Shown piece after piece: positions 51,842 to 63,695 of a DNA stretch of 64,000 nt; the stretch's first letter is position 1, and each line of letters begins with the position of its first letter. Source of the stretch: Scylla paramamosain (taxonomy: Eukaryota > Arthropoda > Malacostraca > Decapoda > Portunidae); contig NC_087163.1 of NCBI RefSeq assembly GCF_035594125.1, positions 12,480,485 through 12,544,484 of the forward strand. The letters are read 5' to 3'. A program made the position numbers and the translations under genes. The notes beneath the pieces were generated by a model that was not told the DNA's origin, did not search any database, and worked only from the letters and a program-made list of their open reading frames with translations.

Positions 51842-53565
51842 GGTTTGGAAGTTTTTAAATTTATAATGTACCAAAACGATAAAATATGCATAACACTTTT
51901 CCTGCAGAAATATAAAAAACATTAACAAAAACGAGCATTTTGGGCGATTTTTCAGCTTGTTATGTACAAAAGCGTCAAAATACATATAAAGTACCCTATA
52001 TACGAAAACGAAAAGACATTAAGAGAAACCAGTATTATGAGTTTTTTTTTTTTTTTAGCTTATTAGGTACCGAAACGATAAAACGCACGATTTGCCTTCT
52101 GTATGGAGAAAACGTGCATTTTATTATTAGGTACCGCAACGCGAAAATGCATGCAAAGCATACTATATGGGGAAAGGAAACATTTCCAGAAACATGTCCT
52201 TTCACTGTTTATGAGCATGTTAGGTGCCAAGAAGCTAAAAACCAAGGAAAGCACCCTATAAGAGAAAACAAAAGATTACAAAAACTTTTAATTTCAGTGC
52301 TTATGAGCTACTTATATACAAAAACACTTAAACGCATCCAAAACGCCTTGGAAAAACTTAATAACATTACCAAAAAAGCGTGTATTTTCAATGTTTTGAG
52401 CTTGTTACGCAAAAAAAAAAAAAATAACCAACGATATTATGAGAAACTTATATAAAGAGCGTTTTTGAGCTTCTCAGGTACCAAAACGCGAAAATGCATA
52501 AATAATACTCTCTTTAGAGAAACACAACAATATTAGATACCAAAACGCTAAAAACCAACGAAAGCCCCCTATCTGGAAAAGCAAAACATTACCAAAAGCG
52601 TGTCTTTTGAGAGTTTTTACAGCTACTTACGTACCAAAGCGCTAAAATGCATGCAAAACACATTTTATGGAGAAACAGAATAACATTACCAGAAATGTGC
52701 ATTTTGAGTTTTTTTTTTATCTTACGTATAAAAAAAAAGCAAAAATGCATGCAAAGTATCTTAAATGGCGATACGAAAAGAAATGAAAAGACACTTCATT
52801 TATCAGTGTTTTTGAGATTTTTAGGTAGCAAAATGCACAAACACATGTATAACATCATATATGAAGAAGCAGAACATTACCGAAAACGTATATTTTGAGT
52901 TTTTTTTTCACATTGTTACGTAACAAAAACGCCAAAATGCATGGAAATCACCCAATATGGATAAAATAAAGGACATTACGAGAAAGATGCCATTAGTGTT
53001 TTTCAGCGTCTTTGGTACCAAACGCGAAAACTATTTAGTACCACTGTATATGGAGAAACAGAACATTACCAAACACGTTTATTTTGTGTTTTTCACAATT
53101 TTATGTACCAAAACGTCAAAATGACTCCAGAGCACCATCTATGGGGAGATGAAACGATATTTCCAGAAACATGTCTTTTGAGTGTCGATTGTTGCTGTTA
53201 GGTACCAAAGTTATAAAAAAACATGGAAAGCTACCTATATGAAAGAACAAGTCAACCAAAAATTTATCTTTTGGGTATTTTCAGCTACTTACGTACCATA
53301 ACGCTGAGCTGTATGCAAAACACCTTTTATTACCATAAACAATTTTTTTTTTACATATAAAAAGAAACATAATTGCATGCAAAATACTTTGCATGAGGAA
53401 ACGAAAACACATTAGAAGAAACTTATGTAATAAGTGGTTTTTTTTTATTTCTTAGGTACAAAGACCTATTTGACGCATTGAAGAACAGTCTATATAGATA
53501 AAAGAACAAGATTACCAAAAATGTGCTTTTTGAGTGTTTTTCACATTGTTAGGTACGAAAACACT
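51842..53565 (-). repeat. Old, diverged monomeric satellite in inverted orientation
   Basis: About 18 monomers reading in reverse complement, recognised by 'ggtaccaaaacg'-like boxes near 51868, 51962, 52065, 52129, 52225, 52313, 52400, 52486, 52535, 52629, 52725, 52823, 52919, 53010, 53103, 53195, 53292, 53455 and 53550. Typical spacing is 86-103 bp, with two short ones (64 and 49). Neighbouring monomers differ strongly from each other and I could not assign them to subunits A-J, so there is no 1.1-kb HOR order here. A 171-codon open frame at 51940-52455 (plus strand) runs across five monomers; it is a low-complexity by-product with no recognisable domain. Confidence 0.82.
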
Positions 53566-56500
53566 CTATAAAGAATGTTATTTGTGGGTTTTAGCTTTCT
53601 CATACTTAAAAAAATTAAAAAAAAACTCATAATACACGTTTCTCGTAACGTCCTTTCATTTTCCAAACACAGGGTTCTTTCCATGTATTTTAGCTTTTTT
53701 TATAGGTAACATGATGAGAAACAGTCAAAATACATGTTTTTTGGTAATATTATTCTGTTTCTCCATAAAGGGTGTTTTGCATGCGTTTTAGCGTATTGGT
53801 ATGCAAGGAGCTCAAAAACACTTAAAGGCAAGTTCTTGGTAAAAGTTCGTTTTATTCCCATATAATGTGATTCCTGTGCTTTTTACTGCTTTATTGCCTA
53901 TCACGCTCAATAACTTTTTGGTAATGTCATTTTTTTCCCACATAAAGCTAGTATCGCATGCAATTTGGGGTTTTGGTAACTAAGAATGTGAAAAGCACTC
54001 AAAATACACGCATTTGGTAAAGTTGTTCTGTATTGTTAATTAAGAGTGTTATTCCTGAGTTTCAGCATTTTGGTATCTAAGAAAATTCTTTATATACACG
54101 AGTTTTTGCGTTTTTTGCCTTGTGGTTCTTGTGAAACTATAAAACACTCATTATACACATATCTCGTAATGTTCTTTTGTATCCCAATATAGAGTGCTTT
54201 CCATCCATTTTCGCATTTTTTTAAGGTAAGAAGCTCAAAAACATTAAAAATATACCTTTTTGGTAATATTATTCTATTTCTACATATTCATTGGTTTGCA
54301 TCCTGTTTAGCGTTTTTCTACGTAAAACACTTAAAAGACACCTTTTTTCAGTAATTTTGTGATGGATTCCCATTTTGAGTGACTTCCATATTATTTATCG
54401 TTTTGGTGCCTAACATACTAAAAAACACTCAAAAGACAGGTTTCTGGTAAAATCGTTTAATTTACCAATATAGGACGCTTTGGATGCACTTTAGGGTTTG
54501 GTACATAACAGTCCGAAAAAAAAGATAAAATTAACTTTTTTCATAATGTTCTTTTTTCACATAATTTCCCTGAATTTTTCCAGAATTTTGGCATCTCGGT
54601 ACCTATGAAGATGACTAACAAAAGAAAAAAAATTCCTTTTTTTTTTTTTTTTCTGTATAAACAGTGTTATTTGTGGGTTTTAGCTTTTTGGTACTTAAGG
54701 AACTTAAAAACACTCATTATACACGTTTCTCGAAATGTTCTTTCGTTTCTCAAACATAAGGTTCTTTGCATGTACTTAAGCGCTTTTATAGGTAACATGA
54801 TCAAAAACACTCAAACTAAATGTTTTTGGTAATGTTATGATGTTTCTCCATAAAGGGTGTTTTACATGCTTTTTTTTAGCGTTTTGATATATAAGGAGCT
54901 CAAAAACACTTAAAGGCAAGTTCTTGCTAAAAGTTGGTTTTATTCCTATGTAATGTGATTGCCCTGCTTTTTATTGCTTTATTGCCTATCATGCTAAAAA
55001 AAAAAAAAAAACACTTAAAAGACACATGTCATTTTTTTCCCACATAAAGCTACTTTCACATGCAATTTGGGGTTTTGGTAACTAAGAATGTGAAAATTAT
55101 TCAAAATACACGCATTTGGTAAGGTTGTTCTGTTTCTCAATTAAGAGTGTTATTTAGGAGTTTCACCATTTTGGTATCTAAGAAACTTCTCCATATATAC
55201 GAGTTTTTTGCTTTTTTTGCCTTGTGGTTCTTCAGAATCTATAAAACACTCATTATACACATTTCTCGTAATGTCCTTTTGTTAACCAATATAGAGAGCT
55301 TTGCATCCATTTTCGCGTTTTTTGTAAGTAAAGAGCTGAAAAACACTCAAAATGTATCTTTTTGGTAATGTTATTCTATTTCTTCATATTGGTTGGTTTG
55401 CATCCGTTTTAGCGTTTTTTCTACGTAAAACACTGAGAAGACACGTTTTCAGTAATTTTGTTTTGGTTTGCCATATAGAGTGAGTTCCTTATTATTTATC
55501 GTTTTGGTGCCTAACATGCTGAAAACACTCAAAACACAGATTTCTGGTAAGGTCGCTTAATTTCCTCATATGGGAGGCTTTGCATGCACTTTAGTGTTGG
55601 TACATAACAGTCCGAAAAAAAAGCTAATACCAATTTTTTGATAATATTCTCTTATCATATAATTGCCCTAATTTTTCCCAGAATTTTGGCATCTCTGTAC
55701 CTATGAAGGAGAATAAAAAAAAAATCCTTTTATTTATTTATTTATTTTATTTTTTTCTAAATAACGAGTGTTATTTGTGGGTTTTAGCTTTTTGGTAGTT
55801 AAGGAACTTAAAAACACTCATAATACACGTTTCTCGTAATGTCCTTACGTTTCTCAAACATAAGGTTCTTTGCATGTACGAGTATTTAAGCGTTTTTATA
55901 GATAACATGATCGAAAACACTCAAAATATATGTTTTTTGGTAATGTTATTCTGTTTCTCCATAAAGTTTGTTTTCCATGCGTTTTAGCGGTTTGGTATGT
56001 AAGGAGCTCAAAAACACATATTGGCAAGTTCTTGGTAAAAGTTGGTTTTATTCCCATGTAATGTGATTGCCCTGCTTTTTAGTACTTCATTGCCTAAAAC
56101 GCTCAAAAATAATTAAAAGACACTTCAGGTAATGTCATTTTTTTCCCTCATAAAGCTAGTTTCGCATGCTATTTTGGGTATTGCTAACTAGGAATATGAA
56201 AAACACTCAAAATACAGGCATTTGCTAAAGTTGTTCTGTTTCTCAATTAAAATTGTTATTCATGAGTTTCAGCATTTTGGTATCTAAGAAACTTCTTTAT
56301 ATACACGAGTTTTTGCGTTTTTCTACGTAAAACACTGAGAAGATACATTTTCAGTAATTTTGTTTCGGATTCCCATATAGAGTGAGTTCCTTATTATTTA
56401 TCGTTTTGGTGCCTAACATGCTGAAAAACACACAAAAGACAGATTTCTGGTAAGGTCGTTTAATTTCCTTATATAAAAGGCTTTGCATGCAGTTTAGGGT

Positions 56501-59500
56501 TTGGTACATAACAGTCTGAAAAAAAAAGCTAAAATCAACTTTTTTGATAATATTCTCTTATCATATAATTGCCTTGAATTTTCCTAGAATTTTGGCATTT
56601 CGGTACCTATGAAGATGAATAAGATGAATAACAAAAAAAAAAATCCTATATATTTATTTTTTATTTATTTATATTTTTATCTAAATAAAGAGTGGGTTTT
56701 AGGTTTTTGGTAAACAAACTTAAAAACACTCATAATATACGTTTCTCGTTATGTCCTTTTGTTTCCCAAACATAAGGTTCTTTTCATGTATTTAAGCGTT
56801 TTTATAGATAACATAATCAAAAACACTCAATACATGTTTTTGGTAATTTTATTCTGTTTTTCCATACAATTTGTTTTACATGCGGTTTAGCGGTTTAGTA
56901 TATAAGGAGCTCAAAAACACTTAAAGGCAAATTCTTGATAAAAAAATGGGTTTATCGAAATGTAATGTGATTGCCCTGCTTTTTTTGCTTTATTGCCTCT
57001 CGAGCTCCAAAAACACTTTTATGTCCTAATATAGGAGTGCTTTGCATCAATTTTCGCGTTTTTTTGTAGGTAACAAGCTCAAAAACCCTCCTCAAAATAT
57101 ACCTTTTTGGTAAATGATTTTCTATTTTTTTTTTATATTGGTTGGTTTGCATCCGTTTTTGCATTTTTTCTACGTAAAACACTGAGAAGACACGTTTTCA
57201 GTAGTTTTGTTTTGGAATCCCATATAGAGTGAGTTCCTTATTTATTTATCGTTTTTGGTGCCTAACATTCTGAAAAACTTACTCAAAAGACAGATTTCTT
57301 TTAAGGTCATGTAACAATTTCCTCATATAGGAGGCTTTGCAGCTAAAATTAACTTTTTTGATAATTTTCTTTTATCATATAATAGCCCGGAATTTTCCCA
57401 GAATTTTGGCATCTCGGCACCCTATGAAGATGAATAACAAAAAAAAATAAATAAATCGTATTTTTTATTTTTTTTTTAATTATTTATTTTTCTAAATAAA
57501 GAGTGTTATTTTGTGGGTTTTTAGCTTTTTTGGTACTTAAGGAACTAAAAAACACTTATAATTACATATTTCTCGTAATGTCCTTTCGTTTCCCAAACAT
57601 GAGAGTTCTTTGCATGTATTTAAGCGTTTTTATAGATAACATGATCAAAAAAACTCAAAATACATGTTTTTTTGGTAATGTTTTTCTGTTTGTCCATAAA
57701 AGGTGTTTTGCATGCGTTTTAGCGTTTTGATATGTAATGAGCTCAAAAAAACACCTAAAAGGCAAGTTCTTGGTAAAAGTTGGTTTTTATTCAAATGTAA
57801 TGTGATTGCCCTGCTTTTTAGCCTAACACGCTCAAAAACACTCGAAAGACATTTTTTGGGTAATATTATTTTTTTCCCATATAAAGCTAGTTTCGCATGG
57901 AATTTTGGGGTTTTAGGTAACTAAGAATGTGAAAAACACTCAAGAAATACAGGCATTTAGTAAGGTTGTTCTGTTTCTTAATTAAAAGTGTTATTCATGA
58001 GTTTCAGCATTTTGTTATGTAAGAAACTTCTCCTAATACTACCACATTCGGTAAAGGTAGTTCTGTTTCTCAATTAAAAAGTGTTATTCATGAGTTTCAG
58101 CATTTTGGTATGTAAGAAACTTCTTTATGTATACGAGCTTTTGAGTTTTTTGCCTTAATAGTTTCTTGTGAAACTATAAAACACTCATTATACATGTTTC
58201 TCGTAATGTCCTTTTCTTTCCTAATATAGAGTGCGTTTTCATCCATTTGGACCTTTCGCATTTTTTTTGTAGGTAACAAGCTCAAAAACTACATTAAAAT
58301 ATATTTTTTTTTGGTAATGTTATTCTATTTCTTCATATTGGTTAATTTCCATCCGTTTTAGCGTTTTTCTACGTAAATCACTGAAAAGACACGTTTTCAG
58401 TAATATCGTTGAATTTGCTGAAAACACACTCAAAAGACAGGTATCTTGTAAAGTCGAGTAATTTCTCCTTATAGTTGGCTTTGCATGCACTTCATGGTTT
58501 AGTACATAACTCCGGAAAAAAGCTAAAATTATTTTTTTATAATGATTTTTTTTTGCCAAAATTTTCCTGAATTTTTCCAGAATTTTGGTATCTCGGTACC
58601 TATGAAGATGAAAAACAAATTTTTTTTTCTCTATAAAGTGTTATTTGTGAGTTTTAGCTTTTTTGGTACTTAAGGAAACTTTCAAGGGGAAAACACTCAT
58701 AATAATAACGATTTTTCGTAATGTCCTTTTCCTTTATACAAACATAGGGTTCTTTACATGTTGCTTTATAGGTAGCATGATCAAAAACACTCAAAATACA
58801 TATTTTTGGTAATGTTATTCTGTTTCTCCATAAAGGGTGTTTTACATGCGTTTTAGCGTTATGGTATGTAAGGAGTTAAAAAACACTTAAAGGCAAAAAA
58901 AGTTCTTCGTAAAAGTTGGTTTTATTCCCAAGTAATGTGATTGTTCTGCTTTTTAGTGCTTTGTTGCATATCACGCTCAAAAACACTCAAAAGACATTTT
59001 TCTGGTAATGTCATTTTTTTTCCCACATAAAGCTAATTTCGCATGTAATTTGGCAATTTCGTAACTATGAATGTGAAAAACACTCAAAATAATAACAATT
59101 TGGAAGGGTAGTTCTGGTTTCTCCGATTAAAGGTGTTATTCATGAATTTCATCACTTTGGTATGTAAGAAACTTTTCTATATACTAACGAGTTTTTGCGT
59201 TTATTGCCTTGTGGTTCGTGTGAAACTATAAAACACTCATTATAGTACATGTTTCTCGTAATGTTCTTTTGTTTCCTAATATAGAGTAAGTTTTCCATCC
59301 ATTTTTGCATTTTTTGTAGGTAACAAGCTTAAAAACACTCAAAACATATCTTTTGGTAATGTTATTCTATTTCTTCATATTGGTTGGTTGGTATCCGTTT
59401 TAGCGTTTTTCTTCGTAAATCTCTGAAAAGACTCGTTTTCGGTAATATTGTTGAAATTGCTTCTGGTACAGGTTTCTGGTAAACTCATGTAATTTTTCCC

Positions 59501-62500
59501 ATATAGGTGGCTTTGCTTGCACTTCAGGGTTTGGTAAATAACTTCCGGAAAAAAGATAAAATTATTATTATTTTTTTTTCTTTTCCTAACTTTCCCTGAA
59601 TTTTGCCAGAATTTTTAGCATCTCGGTAAATTTTCTATGAAGATGAATAACAAAAAAAAAAATTGTTGTATTCATTTATTTTATTTATTTTTTTCTCTAT
59701 AAAGAGTGTTATTTGTGTGTTTTAGCTTTTTGGTACTTAAGGAACCCTAAAAACTCTCATAATACACAATTTTCGTAACATCCTTTCGTTTTACAAACAT
59801 AGGGTTCTTTGCATGTATTTAAGCGTTTTTATAGGTAACATGAGTCAAAAAACACTTAAAATTCATGTTTTTGGTAATGTTATTTTGTTTCTCCATAAAG
59901 GGTGTTTTGTATGCGTTTTAGCGTTTTGTTATGTAAGGAGTTAAAAACACTTAGAAGGCATGTTTTTGGTAAAAAAAAGTTGGTTTTATTCCCTTAATGA
60001 TGTGATTGTTCTGGGCTTTTTAGTGCTTTGTTGCATATCACGCTCTAAAACACTCAAAAAGACACTTTTTCTGGTAATTTCCATTTTTTCCCCACATAAA
60101 AACTAGTTTTTGCTTGTAATTTTGGATTTTCGTAACTTAAGAATGTTAAAAACACTCCAAATACTCCAGCACATTTGGTAAGATAGTCTCTGTTTCTCAA
60201 TTAAGTCAGGCTTATTCATGATTTTCAGCATTTTTGGAATTCTAAGAAACTTCTTTATATACACGAGTTTTTGCATTTTTTGCCTTGTGGTTCTTGGGAA
60301 ACTATAAAACACTCATTTTACACGTTTCTCGTAATGTCCTTTTGCTTCCCAATATAGAGTGCTTTCCATCCTAAGATGCTGAAAAACACTCATAAGACCG
60401 TTTTCTGGCAAAGACGTTTTAATTTCCCCTTATAGGTGGCTTTGCATGCACTTTAGGGTTTTGGTACACCCAACAGTCCGAAAAAAAAAAAGCTAAATTT
60501 AATTTTTTTGATAATGTTCTTATTTTCACATAATTTCCTGAGAATTTGCCCGAATTTTAGCATATCGGTACCTGTGAAGATGAATAAAGAAGAAAAAAAA
60601 TAACGTATTTTTTTTTATCTATTTATTGTTTCTCAATGAAGAGTGTTATTTGTGGCTTTTTAGCTTTTTGGTAATTAATGAAGTTAAAAACACTGCATAA
60701 TACACATTTCTCGTAATCTACTTTCGTTTCCACAAAATAGTGTTCTTTGCATGTATTTAAGCGTTGCTTTATTGAAACACATGATCAAAAATACTCAAAA
60801 TACATGTTTTTGTTAATGTTATTCTGTTTCACCATAAAGTGTGTTTTGCATTCGTTTTAGTGTTTGAACATATGAGGAGCTCAAAAACACTTAAAGACAA
60901 GTTCTTAAGTAAAAATTCGTTTTACTCCAATGTAATGTGAATACCCTCCTTTTTAGTGCTTTATTGTCTAGCACTTTTGCTCAAAAACACTCAAAAGACA
61001 CTTTTTATGGTAAAGTCTTTTTTTTTCCCACAAATCTATTTTCGCATGCAATTTCGTTTTTGGTAATCTAAGAATGTTGGAAAACACTCAAAATACACGC
61101 ATTTAGTAAGGTTGTTCCTGTTTTTCAATTAAGAGTGTTATACATAAGCTTTGGCATTTTTGTATCTAGGAAACCTCTCCATATACACGAGATTTTGCGT
61201 ATTTTGCCTTAACAGGTTTCCTTTTGAACTATAAAACACTCATTATACACTTTTTTTGCATTATCCATCTTCTTTCAATTTTCAAGCGTTTTTTTGTAGG
61301 TAACAAGCTCAAAAACACTCAAAATATATCTTTTTAGTAACGTTTTTCTATTTCTTGATATTGGTTGCTTTGCATCTGTTTTAGCGTTTTTCTATGGCAC
61401 TGAGAAGACACGTTTTCAGTAAATTTGTTTTGGATTCCCTTATAGAGTGACTTGGTTCCTTATTATTTATCGTTTTGGCGCCTATTATGCAAAAAAACAC
61501 TCAAAACACAGATATCTGGTAAGGTCATTTAATTTCCTCATATTGGAGGTTTTGCATACACTTTAGTGTTTGGTACGCAACAGTCCGAAAAAAAAAAGCT
61601 GAAATTGAACTTTTTGATAATATTCTTTTATGACATAATTGCCCTGAATTTTCCGAGAATTTTGGCATCCTAAGAAAAAAAAAAATCCTATTTATTTTAT
61701 TTTATTATTATTATTATTTTTTTTCTAAATAGTGTAATTTGTGGGTTTTAGCTTTTTGGTGTGGGAACTTAAAAAAACACTCATAATACACGTTTCTCGT
61801 AATGTCTGTTTGTTTCCCAAACATAATGTTCTTTGCATGTACTTAAACGTTTTTATAGATAACATGATCAAAAACACTCCAAAAAACATGTTTTGGTAAT
61901 GTTATTCTGTTTTTTTTCCATAAGGTTTGTTTTGCATGCGTTTTAGCTGTTTGGTATATAAGGGGTTAAAAAACACTTAAAGGGAAATTCTCCGTAAAAG
62001 TTGGTTTTATTCCCATGTAATGTAATCGTTCTTCTTTTTAGTGTTTTGTTGCATATCACGCTGAAAAACACTGAAAAGACAATATTCTGGTAATGGCATT
62101 TTTTTTCCCAAATGATGCTAGTTTTGCATGTAATTTATGCATTTCCGTAACCAAAAATGTGAAAACCACTCAAAATACACAATTTGGTAAGGTAGTTCAC
62201 TATTTATGGATTAAAAGTGTTATTCATGGATTTATTAATTTTGGTATGTAGAAAATTTCTCTATATACAGGAGTTTTTGCGCTTATTGCCTTGTGGTTCT
62301 TTGAAAACTAAAAAACACTCATTATACACGTTTCTCGTAATGTCCTTTGTTTCCTAATATAGAGTGCTTTACATCCATTTTTTGCATTTTTTCTAGGTAA
62401 CAAACTCAAAAATGCCCTCAAAATATATCTTTTTTTGAGGTAATGTTATTCTATTTCTTCATATAGGATGGTTTGTATCCGCTTTAGCGTTTTTCTATGT

Positions 62501-63211
62501 AAAACACTGAAAAGACATATTTTCAAGTAATTTTCTTTTTGGATTCACATATTGACTGACTTCCGTATTATTTATCGTTTTGGTGCCTAACATGCTGAAA
62601 AACACTGAAAAGGCAGGTTTCTTGGTAAAGTCGTTTAACTTCCCTATATAGGTGGCTTTTGCATGCACTTTAGTGTTTGGTACATAACAATCACCGAAAA
62701 AAAAGTATAGTGCTTTTATGATAATGCTGTTTTTTTTCCACATAAAATTCCCTGAATTTTGGCAGAATTTTGGTATCTCGGTACCTATGAAGATGAATAA
62801 CGAAAAAAAAAATCCCGTGTTTTTTATTTTTCATTTATTTATTTATTTTTTTTCTAAAGAGTATTATTTGTGGGTTTTAGCTTTTTGATACTGAAGGAAC
62901 TTAAAAAATCACTCATAATACGTTTCTCGTAATGTTCTTTCGTTTCCCCAAACACAAGGATATTTGCATGTATTTAAGCGTTTTTATGCAGATAACATGA
63001 TGGCTTACTCAAAATACATGTATAGATTGATAATGTTATTCTGTTTCTCCACCAAATGTATTTTGCAGGCGTTTTAGCATTTTGGTATGTAAGTAGCTCA
63101 AAAACACTTAAAAGGTAAGTTCTTGGTAAAATTTGGTTTTATTCCCATGTAATGTGATTGCCCTGGCTTTTAGTGCTTTATTGCGTAACACGCTCAAGCT
63201 CACTGAAAGAA
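53566..63211 (+). repeat. Forward satellite HOR array
   Basis: J landmarks near 54598, 55693, 56609, 57415, 58597, 59625, 60565, 61670 (partial) and 62775. Deletion junctions: F joined to H inside a shared 'gcgttttt' near 56318, and D joined to G near 57015. Subunits with fused H and I lie near 58410 and 59450. The J subunit near 62645 has an intact, empty counterpart of the retrotransposon insertion point. From about 57 kb onward the array carries dense small insertions. No gene is visible. Confidence 0.9.
53572..54661 (+). repeat. Reference HOR unit with subunit boundaries A-J
   Basis: One clean 1,090-bp unit. Subunits by eye: A 53572-53671, B 53672-53770, C 53771-53867, D 53868-53947 (shortened), E 53948-54044, F 54045-54192 (one and a half monomers), G 54193-54289, H 54290-54377, I 54378-54473, J 54474-54661 (includes the A-run then T-run tract). 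Each boundary is placed after a 'cat-a-tag/aag' box such as 'ctccataaag' or 'cccaatatag', which ends almost every monomer. Boundaries are good to a few bases. Confidence 0.75.
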
Positions 63212-63695
63212 CATGCAAAGCCACCCATATGAGGGAAACTAAAGACCTTACCAGAAATCTGTCTTTTGAGTGTTTTTCAGCATGTTAGGCACCGAAACGA
63301 TAAATAATAAAGAACTCACTCTATGTGGGAATCCTAAAGAAAATTACTGAAAACGTGTTCTTCTCTGTGTTTTACGTAGAAAAACGCTAAAACTGATACA
63401 AACCAACCAATATCAAGAAGCAGAAAAACATTACCAAAAATGTATATTTTGAGTGTTATTGAGACTTGTTACCTACAAAAAAAACGCGAAAAATAGTTAC
63501 AAAAGCTCTCTATATTGGGAAACAAAGGGACATTTGCGAGAAAAAAGTGTATAATGAATGTTTTATAGTTCAAAAAAACCTGGCCAAAAACGCAAAAACT
63601 CGTGTATATAGAGAAGTTTCCTATATTCAAAAATACTGAAACTCATAGAATAACACTCTTAATTGAGAAACAGCAACCTTGCCTACAATGCGTGT
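63212..63695 (-). repeat. Inverted satellite block, long type
   Basis: From 'catgcaaagccacccatatg' to 'caatgcgtgt'; the same two junctions as the other long blocks, with the extra small insertions typical of this end of the window. The I-to-G junction expected about 1.06 kb later would lie beyond the window. Confidence 0.83.

Noticed and set aside
51940..52455. 171-codon open frame, the longest outside the retrotransposons
   Set aside because: It crosses five diverged satellite monomers, is rich in Lys, Phe and Tyr, shows no domain, and its pieces are frame-shifted relatives of short frames elsewhere in the repeat.
53566..54661. CENP-B box
   Set aside because: The canonical pattern (NTTCGNNNNANNCGGGN) is not seen in the consensus subunits; the conserved boxes here are different.
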